64,000 nucleotides of DNA from Sporisorium sorghi (Eukaryota; Basidiomycota; Ustilaginomycetes; Ustilaginales; Ustilaginaceae): contig JALCCG010000013.1 in NCBI GenBank assembly GCA_023212695.1, positions 62,001-126,000 on the forward strand, written 5' to 3'. The notes beneath the pieces were generated by a model. That model worked only from the letters and a program-made list of their open reading frames with translations, did not search any database and was not told the DNA's origin. This document shows positions 58,715 to 64,000 of this stretch, piece by piece; position 1 is the stretch's first letter; each line of letters begins with the position of its first letter. A program made the position numbers and the translations under genes.

Positions 58715-59464
58715 TTATTTAAATGAAGCGTAGCCTTGGTCAGCCATGACCACACTGCCTGTAATGGCGGCTGCTTCGTCTAGGGATACCAGGTAAACGG
58801 TATCCGCGACAACTTCAGGCTGGGTTAATTCTCCGCCCATGACTTTGGCTCTCATGGAATCCAGCATCCCAGAATCTTTATAGCCTTGGATAATCGGTGT
58901 ATCAACTGCTCCAGGAGCAACGGCAACGACGCGAATGCCGTATGGTGCAAGTTCAAGCGCGGCAGATTTACTCATCATGATGACCGCACCTTTTGTGGCA
59001 TGATAGGCAAACGTACCCGGCGAAGCCAGGAATCCGAATACGGATGCCGTATTGATGATAACCCCTTTAATGCCAAGCTCCTTCATTTTTCTGCCTGCTG
59101 CGATAATGCCGTAAGCTACCCCGTGTTGATTCACGTTAATGGTACGGTGATAGAGATCCATGTTCTGCTCAAGGACCGGTCCAGCTCCGCCAATGCCTGC
59201 ATTGTTGTGCATGACATCAATACGGCCATATAACTCAACCGCTTTATCAACAAGCGCTTCAACGCTTTCCGGTTTGGAAACATCAACCTGTACAAAATAC
59301 GCTTCGCCGCCTTCTTGTTGGATCATATTCACCGTCTCTTGTCCGGCAGCCTCGTTAAAATCGGCAACAACAACACGGTCGCCCTTTCTAGCAAATTTAA
59401 GAGAAACCTGACGGCCGATGCCGCTCGCTCCACCGGTAATTACCGCTACGCGTTGTTCTGACAT
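58715..59464 (-). CDS. Short-chain dehydrogenase/reductase (SDR), target of divergent LysR
   Basis: 249 residues. T-G-G-A-S-G-I-G near 10-17, acidic D-F-N near 37-39 (suggesting NAD+), N-N-A-G-I-G near 88-93 and Y-H-A-T-K (active Tyr/Lys) near 155-159 are intact. The frame extends 23 codons upstream, but AGGAGG at 9 nt fixes the ATG at 59462-59464 (M-S-E-Q-R). The substrate is unknown. It is divergent from a LysR gene with a palindromic site between them. Confidence 0.9.
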   Translation of the reverse strand: MSEQRVAVITGGASGIGRQVSLKFARKGDRVVVADFNEAAGQETVNMIQQEGGEAYFVQVDVSKPESVEALVDKAVELYGRIDVMHNNAGIGGAGPVLEQNMDLYHRTINVNQHGVAYGIIAAGRKMKELGIKGVIINTASVFGFLASPGTFAYHATKGAVIMMSKSAALELAPYGIRVVAVAPGAVDTPIIQGYKDSGMLDSMRAKVMGGELTQPEVVADTVYLVSLDEAAAITGSVVMADQGYASFK

Positions 59465-59548
59465 TATCAATGACCTCCTAGGGTAAAATAGCATTATTTC
59501 TTGAATATTGTGTGTCCATGTCCTTGTGTTCATTGTAACGCTGCGTTA

Positions 59549-59588
59549 TATTTAAGTAAATTTAAACCTAATTAATATTACTTAAATT
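59549..59588. promoter_or_regulatory. Inverted repeat in the SDR/LysR intergenic region
   Basis: TTTAAGTAA (59551-59559) and TTACTTAAA (59578-59586) form a 9-bp inverted repeat in an A/T block between the divergent genes, where a LysR binding site is expected. Confidence 0.55.
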
Positions 59589-59608
59589 TAAATTAAGGAT
59601 GCGATCAC

Positions 59609-60508
59609 ATGAATCTGGAGCAATTGGAATATATCGTGGAAACCGCCAAGACAGGATCATTAACGAAGGCGGCCCAAAACTGCAACGTTACCCTGTCAGC
59701 CGTCAGTCAAGCGGTGTCCAGTCTGGAATCCGAGTTCGGATTCTCCTTGTTCACCCGCTCACGGCTTGGCGCCGTACCTACAGCCGAGGGCCAGCGAATC
59801 CTCCAGAAAGCCTATGCCATTTTGGAACAATTTCAGGATCTGAAATCAGAGGTGGAAGGATATTCCAACCTGCTGAGCGGATCTCTTCGGATTGCCACCG
59901 TACCCGTACCGTTAACACTATCCATTGATGCGATTATTCAGTTCAAAAAAGACTTTCCCCAGATCCAACTCGAAATCACGGAGAAAGCGACACTTGATAT
60001 TATTGAGGATATCAAACACAACCAGGCCGATATCGGCTTGATTTTTGTCGATGACGCTATCATCCATCAGCACCGCGGACTGCATTTCGGCAAGCTGCTG
60101 GTAAGTAAATTCGTCGTGGGGGTCAGCCGTCAATCCCCGCTTGCAATGAGGCAGTCCATTACGCCTGAGGAGCTGTGCAAATATCCGCTCGTCCTCTATA
60201 AGGATGATCAGCTCTTGAAGCTTATGGATCAGTTCCAGGAACAATACGGGCAAATGGATCTGCTCTTCTCAACCAACCAGACGAGGGTCATACAGAAGGT
60301 CGTCGAAGAGAATGTAGCGGTTACGGTGGGGGTTGATTTGTCCTTCTCCAGCTTCACTCCCATACCTTCGGGAAACATCGTCACGCTGGAGCTGGAGATG
60401 CCCCCCGGCCATGCTGCTTCTTCATTCGGATGGGTACAGCCCGGAACCCACCATCTGTCAAAGCCAGCCTCGATCTTTCTGGACAAACTGAAACATCAGA
60501 TAGGATGA
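59609..60508 (+). CDS. LysR-family transcriptional regulator
   Basis: 299 residues. N-terminal helix-turn-helix (about 1-60; L-T-K-A-A-Q-N-C-N-V-T near 18-28, A-V-S-Q-A-V near 31-36) and a two-lobed effector domain (about 90-295). It begins M-N-L-E-Q-L-E-Y-I, typical of LysR proteins. The ATG has only a weak AAGGAT upstream. Divergent from the SDR gene, its likely target; the inducer is unknown. Confidence 0.92.
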   Translation: MNLEQLEYIVETAKTGSLTKAAQNCNVTLSAVSQAVSSLESEFGFSLFTRSRLGAVPTAEGQRILQKAYAILEQFQDLKSEVEGYSNLLSGSLRIATVPVPLTLSIDAIIQFKKDFPQIQLEITEKATLDIIEDIKHNQADIGLIFVDDAIIHQHRGLHFGKLLVSKFVVGVSRQSPLAMRQSITPEELCKYPLVLYKDDQLLKLMDQFQEQYGQMDLLFSTNQTRVIQKVVEENVAVTVGVDLSFSSFTPIPSGNIVTLELEMPPGHAASSFGWVQPGTHHLSKPASIFLDKLKHQIG

Positions 60509-60531
60509 ACGCAGCCTTTGCTCCCAAATAT

Positions 60532-60595
60532 AAAAGCCAACCGACAAGTAGGGTCGTGACCGTTATCCAGTCCCCTGCTTCCGGTTGGCTTTTTC
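60532..60595. terminator. Bidirectional terminator between lysR and exoA
   Basis: AAAAGCCAACCG pairs with CGGTTGGCTTTT across a structured 38-nt loop (AAGTAGGG/CCCCTGCTT inside), with T-runs on both strands. Confidence 0.85.
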
Positions 60596-60608
60596 AGAAA
60601 AATCTTTA

Positions 60609-61373
60609 TTAACGTAATGACTCGCTAAGTGTCAAACTCACCGGACAATGGTCACTTCCCATCACATGGCAGTCAATCTCGGCATCCTTCAGCTTCTCGG
60701 ACAAACGGGCAGACACCAGAAAATAGTCGATGCGCCAGCCGATATTCCGCTCTCTGACCTTAGCCATATACGACCACCAGCTGTATACATCTGTCCGGTC
60801 CGGATAGAAGAATCGGAAGGAATCGATGAAGCCCGCTGCCAGCAGATCGGTCATTTTGCCGCGTTCTTCCAGCGTGAAGCCGGAGTTGCCGTGATTGGAT
60901 TTGGCATTTTTCAGGTCGATCTCCTGATGGGCCACATTCAAATCTCCGCATACGATGACGGGTTTGCGTTCATCAAGCTGAAGCAGATAATGGCGGAACC
61001 GCTCTTCCCATTCCAATCGATAAGGAAGCCTGCTCAGGTCCCGCTTGGCATTCGGTGTATACACGTTCACCAGATAGAAGCCCTCAAACTCCAGCGTAAT
61101 CACTCTCCCCTCCGGTTCGCTGTCCTCCTCCAAGCCATATCGTACAGACAAAGGGGCAATTCTCGTAAATACCGCTGTCCCCGAGTACCCTTTCTTCTCG
61201 GCATAGTTCCAATACTGCTGATATTCAGGCCCCAGATCCAGTTCAATTTGTCCGGCTTGAAGCTTCGTTTCTTGCACGCAAAATATATCGGCATCCGCCT
61301 GTTGAAAATAATCGTTAAAACCCTTTGTTACGCAGGCCCGCAGGCCGTTGACGTTCCATGATACCAGCTTCAT
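60609..61373 (-). CDS. exoA: Exodeoxyribonuclease III / AP endonuclease
   Basis: 254 residues of the EEP fold. It cuts abasic sites and trims 3' ends in base-excision repair. W-N-V-N-G-L-R near 6-12, Q-E-T-K near 34-37 (metal Glu), the N-V-Y-T-P-N block, G-D-L-N-V-A-H near 147-153 and G-S-D-H-C-P-V near 241-247 (catalytic Asp-His) are intact. Two ATGs compete; the GGAGG spacing and the usual M-K-L-V-S-W start favour 61371-61373. Confidence 0.95.
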   Translation of the reverse strand: MKLVSWNVNGLRACVTKGFNDYFQQADADIFCVQETKLQAGQIELDLGPEYQQYWNYAEKKGYSGTAVFTRIAPLSVRYGLEEDSEPEGRVITLEFEGFYLVNVYTPNAKRDLSRLPYRLEWEERFRHYLLQLDERKPVIVCGDLNVAHQEIDLKNAKSNHGNSGFTLEERGKMTDLLAAGFIDSFRFFYPDRTDVYSWWSYMAKVRERNIGWRIDYFLVSARLSEKLKDAEIDCHVMGSDHCPVSLTLSESLR

Positions 61374-61511
61374 ACTCATAAACCTCCATAATGATTCGTA
61401 AGCTACTAAATTCTATAATGGTAGCACGTGATAGGTTAACGGACAAGATTTCATGAATAAACCGCTGCCGAATCAGGAACAACATTAAATGACTAAAAGG
61501 AGGGATACACT

Positions 61512-61655
61512 TTGACAGGCAGAAACAGCAAACCGAAGAACGATGGTCCATCCAGCAATCCGGAGCGTCTGGATCAATATGGCGACAAGTTCGCTTCAGA
61601 GAACGAAGAGGAGTTTACCTCGGCTGCAGAAGAGCATTGCAGGGACCAGGATTGA
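61512..61655 (+). CDS. 47-residue acidic small protein
   Basis: TTG (61512-61514) with AAAGGAGGG at about 7 nt opens a 47-codon frame ending TGA at 61653-61655. The product is hydrophilic and acidic toward its C-terminus (E-N-E-E-E-F), with no TM segment. A strong terminator follows at 61689. The strong ribosome site, clear stop and terminator support a real gene. Its function is unknown. Confidence 0.65.
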   Translation: MTGRNSKPKNDGPSSNPERLDQYGDKFASENEEEFTSAAEEHCRDQD

Positions 61656-61688
61656 CGGATGAACCTCTGCCGTACCTTGGTCGGCATC

Positions 61689-61727
61689 AAAAAACACACA
61701 CCTGCTTTTCCTAGGGTGTGTGTTTTT
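61689..61727 (+). terminator. Terminator of the small-protein gene
   Basis: AAAAACACACACC pairs with GGTGTGTGTTTTT, a 13-bp stem with a T-run. Confidence 0.9.
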
Positions 61728-61745
61728 GCATATCTTAGGGCTCCT

Positions 61746-62112
61746 ATTCTGTCACACCGAAATGATTACCATCCGGATCGATCAGCGCGAAACCTTGGAA
61801 TCCATCGAATTGCTCGATTTCCCCGACATCTGCTCCCTTCTTCTTCAGCCGGTCATAAAATGCGTTGGATATCTGTCGTATGAATATTGAAATACTGTCC
61901 CACTCCATAATTATTTTTGGGAAACTTAGGCTGCGTCACTTCATCGGACCGAACGAGACAAACATCACCTTCTCGTCGTTCAGTTTCATAACGATTGCTT
62001 CCGGTTCGTCTCGATGTGTAATCTCAAATCCTAGCTTATCGATATACCAGTCCGTAGATCGCTTCAAATTACTTACCGGAACAAAGATGCCTACACGAGA
62101 ATCGTTTTTTCC
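61746..62112 (-). pseudogene. VOC-family gene broken by several frameshifts
   Basis: Three minus-strand frames in succession encode one VOC-like protein: V-G-I-F-V-P-V-S-N-L to about V-S-F-G-P (to about 61945), then V-T-Q-P-K-F-P-K-N to about T-T-D-I, then N-A-F-Y-D-R-L-K to G-N-H-F-G-V-T-E and a TAG at 61746. The breaks lie near 61943 and 61878; a third is likely in the six-A run at 62108-62113, where an ATG would otherwise read out of frame. Each looks like a loss of a single base. True decay or sequencing error cannot be separated here. Confidence 0.75.
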
Positions 62113-62127
62113 ATGTTTGTGTCCTCG

Positions 62128-62267
62128 GCTCCTTCCGTCATCGATAGAAATTCAGCGATTTCCCTCGCTCTGAAATCAAATACATCTGGAAGCAATATAA
62201 CAACCATCGCTCAGTATCGGTGCAGCTTAGTTTGTAAATCGGATAGATCCAACTTATGTTCTGGCAT
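62128..62267 (-). pseudogene. Remnant of an RNA polymerase sigma factor (internally deleted)
   Basis: An ATG (62265-62267) with GAGGTGG at 8 nt opens an 18-codon frame ending T-K-L-H-R-Y and a stop, like the N-terminus of ECF sigma factors just before region 2. Immediately after, another frame reads D-V-F-D-F-R-A-R-E-I-A-E-F-L-S-M-T-E-G-A, the typical helix-turn-helix start of sigma region 4. Region 2 and the end of region 4 are missing. The remnant runs into the broken VOC gene. The call rests on these two motifs. Confidence 0.6.
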
Positions 62268-62328
62268 ATTGGTTCCCACCTCGCTAACTAGTTCTATGGG
62301 AGCCGTTGTTTTCCTCTTTTACATTGTG

Positions 62329-62826
62329 CTACCCGGTTTGATTGCTAGGCCAAGCTGCCTCTAGTTGAATGCCGTTATTATCGATGAATATATAATTGCG
62401 GATGCTGCCCAGATTATAAATATCAGTCATAACAACACCGTGTAGACGGAGTTTATCCCGCAAAGCCAGTGCATTGTCCTCCGACGGCAGGGCGAACGCG
62501 ATATGCTGGAGCGCCCCCGGTAAGAAACGGTATAAATCCTCAGATATCGGCTCCTTTGATAAACGCTTTAACGTCTCTGCGCTTTGGAATATTTGCGCCT
62601 CCTTGTATTCGAAAAAGTGTACCCCCCACGTCTTCGTGTCTCCGGGCTTCACAAAACAATGTCTACCCCGGCCTTTAACGGCCGGAAATTTTTCCCCTGC
62701 CTGCATGCCAAGCAAGTTCACATAAAAATCAAGCGTGGCCTCTAAATCACGAGTAACCAAAGCGATGTGATGGATCCCCTGCCATTGCAACTCTTCATAC
62801 GCAATATTCTCAGACGGACGACTCAT
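62329..62826 (-). CDS. VOC-family (glyoxalase-like) protein
   Basis: 165 residues: H-H-I-A-L-V-T-R-D-L near 18-27, Q-H-I-A-F-A-L near 107-113 and I-F-I-D-N-N-G-I-Q-L-E near 145-155 mark both halves of a VOC dioxygenase or glyoxalase-like fold and supply His, His and Glu metal ligands. AAGGAG lies 11 nt before the ATG, inside doxX. It overlaps the doxX stop by 4 bp and so belongs to the marR-doxX-VOC unit. The substrate is unknown, possibly a quinone or aromatic electrophile. Confidence 0.9.
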   Translation of the reverse strand: MSRPSENIAYEELQWQGIHHIALVTRDLEATLDFYVNLLGMQAGEKFPAVKGRGRHCFVKPGDTKTWGVHFFEYKEAQIFQSAETLKRLSKEPISEDLYRFLPGALQHIAFALPSEDNALALRDKLRLHGVVMTDIYNLGSIRNYIFIDNNGIQLEAAWPSNQTG

Positions 62827-63206
62827 GGCATATCCAGCTCCTTTTTGTTGGATTTATAGACGAATCGATAACGGAACAACAACATTAAAATGAATATGAC
62901 GAGCCACTGGCCAGCCAGCAATGCTTCAAAAGTTTGGCCTACCTTCCACTCTGATAGAACCGCTCCCGCCATTAGCAAGGTCAAGCCCGCCGCTGCATAG
63001 GATGTTGTTCGAGGAATGACCAGCAGAATGGCGCCCACAACCTCAAGCACTCCCACCGCGATCCTTGACCATGCCGGATAACCTAATTCATGAAACATCT
63101 CAACCATTCGCCCCGTCCCCATCAACTTCTGAATGCCGTTCTGAGCAAAAAACAAAGCGGTACCCCAAACGACAGTCCAGCCGATAACAATCAGCCATTT
63201 GTTCAT
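62823..63206 (-). CDS. DoxX-family membrane protein
   Basis: 127 residues with four TM helices. F-F-A-Q-N-G-I-Q-K-L near 19-28 and G-V-L-E-V-V-G-A near 51-58 are DoxX-family features. DoxX proteins are linked to thiol or quinone stress; the exact reaction is unclear. GAGGAGC precedes the ATG. Directly upstream is a MarR-type operator (63230-63241), then the MarR gene. Confidence 0.9.
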   Translation of the reverse strand: MNKWLIVIGWTVVWGTALFFAQNGIQKLMGTGRMVEMFHELGYPAWSRIAVGVLEVVGAILLVIPRTTSYAAAGLTLLMAGAVLSEWKVGQTFEALLAGQWLVIFILMLLFRYRFVYKSNKKELDMP

Positions 63207-63229
63207 TACGATTGCTCCTCTACCAGTAA

Positions 63230-63241
63230 TTAGAATTCTAA
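63230..63241. promoter_or_regulatory. MarR-type palindromic operator before doxX
   Basis: A perfect TTAGAATTCTAA palindrome in an extended TAATTAGAATTCTAACTAT context, between marR and doxX. The same site recurs at 63750-63761. Confidence 0.75.
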
Positions 63242-63269
63242 CTATTCTCTCAAAAAAAGAGCACCTTCC

Positions 63270-63725
63270 TCACTCTTTTTCAAACAGACCGACCATTTTC
63301 ACAAGCAGCTTCTTCAAAGTCTCAAATTCTTCCTCCGTCATCCCTTCCCTGACATGGTGGTCTACATCTGCCGCCAGATGCTGGGTCTCCTCCGCTAACC
63401 GCAAGCCTTCATCCGTTAGAAATATCCGTTTATAGCGCCCATCCTCCGGATGATCTTTGCGGATAACCAGTCCTTTGGCGGCCAAACCGTTAATCAGGCT
63501 GGTCACACTAGGTCGTTCAATCATCAGAACCAGCTCCAGCTCGGAAGAGGTAATACCCGGAAAATGGCGGATTGCCCCAAGTGCGCTCCACTGCGTATGG
63601 GTAAGCCCTGTCGCTTTCAACTCTTTCTCCATTTCACGCCGAAGCGTAATATAACTGTTTTTGACCAAACGGCCGATCGGCCCTTGATCCCACTTCCATT
63701 CATGTTGCTGTGTTTCGAGCTTCAT
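63270..63725 (-). CDS. MarR-family transcriptional regulator
   Basis: 151 residues with the MarR winged helix (about 40-115; L-T-H-T-Q-W-S-A-L near 39-47, I-T-S-S-E-L-E-L-V near 58-66, G-L-V-I-R-K-D-H-P-E-D-G-R near 88-100). It represses under a small-molecule or oxidative signal. GAGGTGA precedes the ATG. Palindromic operators lie upstream of itself and of doxX, so autoregulation is expected. Confidence 0.92.
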   Translation of the reverse strand: MKLETQQHEWKWDQGPIGRLVKNSYITLRREMEKELKATGLTHTQWSALGAIRHFPGITSSELELVLMIERPSVTSLINGLAAKGLVIRKDHPEDGRYKRIFLTDEGLRLAEETQHLAADVDHHVREGMTEEEFETLKKLLVKMVGLFEKE

Positions 63726-63749
63726 TACGGCATCACCTCGATCTTATAG

Positions 63750-63761
63750 TTAGAATTCTAA
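63750..63761. promoter_or_regulatory. MarR-type palindromic operator before marR
   Basis: A second TTAGAATTCTAA, about 25 bp upstream of the marR ATG; on the minus strand its flanks match those of the first site for about 19 bp. Confidence 0.75.
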
Positions 63762-63799
63762 TTATTATATTACGCAATTTCCCCTTCCGATGTCAACTT

Positions 63800-63898
63800 G
63801 ATGGCCCCTCCGAGATTTCGGTTGGGTTGGTCGTCTCCTGCTTCGGAGCGCCCTACTTTATCTATTTGCTGATCAAGGATGAAGTTGTACGGGTATAA
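63800..63898 (+). pseudogene. C-terminal fragment of a FecCD-type iron permease
   Basis: The plus-strand frame ending TAA at 63896-63898 reads D-G-P-S-E-I-S-V-G-L-V then C-F-G-A-P-Y-F-I-Y-L-L-I, like the conserved C-terminus of FecCD siderophore permeases (I-P-V-G ... G-A-P-Y/F-F). Nothing related precedes it; the marR promoter lies there. It keeps its terminator. Probably the tail left by a deletion that joined marR to this position. Confidence 0.6.
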
Positions 63899-63953
63899 CA
63901 AAAGAACGGCGATTACCTCCCGGTATTACAGGAGGAAATCACCGTTCTTTTGT
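63899..63953 (+). terminator. Terminator after the FecCD fragment
   Basis: AAAAGAACGG pairs with CCGTTCTTTT, with inner GATT/AATC and CTCC/GGAG pairs. Confidence 0.85.
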
Positions 63954-64000
63954 GTCATGCGCTAAAGCATGTACAAAGGCAGTACTGCGTTTAGTGAGCG

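Overview
The window looks like a chromosomal segment of a Paenibacillus-type, spore-forming Firmicute. The evidence is: a cotJABC spore-coat operon, a yhbH sporulation gene and a ytvI-like gene; a Firmicute sufCDSUB operon with SufU; meso-diaminopimelate dehydrogenase; a protein with three SLH domains; strong AGGAGG ribosome sites with frequent GTG and TTG starts; and Fur boxes of the Gram-positive type. The genus is an inference. No tRNA, rRNA, CRISPR array, prophage, transposase or replication origin was seen.

Layout. 1-4.9 kb: cotJ operon (cotJC cut by the window edge), a YtvI-like permease, a CNNM/CorC protein and the radical-SAM protein YfkAB, all on the minus strand. 5-12.8 kb: an HD-GYP and MMPL pair, uppP, a YunD-like 5'-nucleotidase, a moaD-moaE fusion and a second HD-GYP gene. 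13-18.3 kb: sufCDSUB, with a PerR/Fur-like box over its promoter. 18.7-25.5 kb: dps, the methionine-salvage pair mtnK-mtnA, yunC, a hypothetical gene, a DUF423 gene, a small membrane protein and yhbH. 25.8-29.2 kb: a 45-codon small ORF overlapping an OatA-like O-acetyltransferase, then a sulfurtransferase. 29.4-32.6 kb: a visibly AT-richer unit of two-component system plus secreted protein. 32.7-35.5 kb: a Fur-boxed siderophore-binding lipoprotein and a Btr-like regulator. 35.7-41.5 kb: VOC, SDR, yitT behind an apparent attenuator, a decayed gene, gdhA and ddh. 41.7-45.6 kb: a MORN protein and an MBOAT plus SGNH-like acylation pair. 45.8-60.6 kb: VOC, SDR, DUF3626, three proteins with GyrI-like domains, an SLH surface protein, a MalT-like regulator, fabV, and a divergent SDR/LysR pair. 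60.6-64 kb: exoA, a small ORF, a cluster of decayed genes (VOC, sigma factor, FecCD permease), and a marR-doxX-VOC unit with two copies of one palindromic operator.

How the genes fit together. The suf operon and dps serve iron-sulfur assembly and iron/oxidant handling. The Btr-like regulator and lipoprotein serve siderophore iron uptake, but no permease or ATPase lies beside them. OatA-like, MBOAT/SGNH, UppP, Ddh and SLH proteins concern the cell envelope. No single spectacular unknown system was found. The best leads are the attenuator-like leader of yitT, the small ORF coupled to the acetyltransferase, the moaD-moaE fusion with an internal Gly-Gly, the AT-rich two-component unit with its uncharacterised secreted protein, the split regulator/GyrI-like pair, and the decay cluster at the right end.
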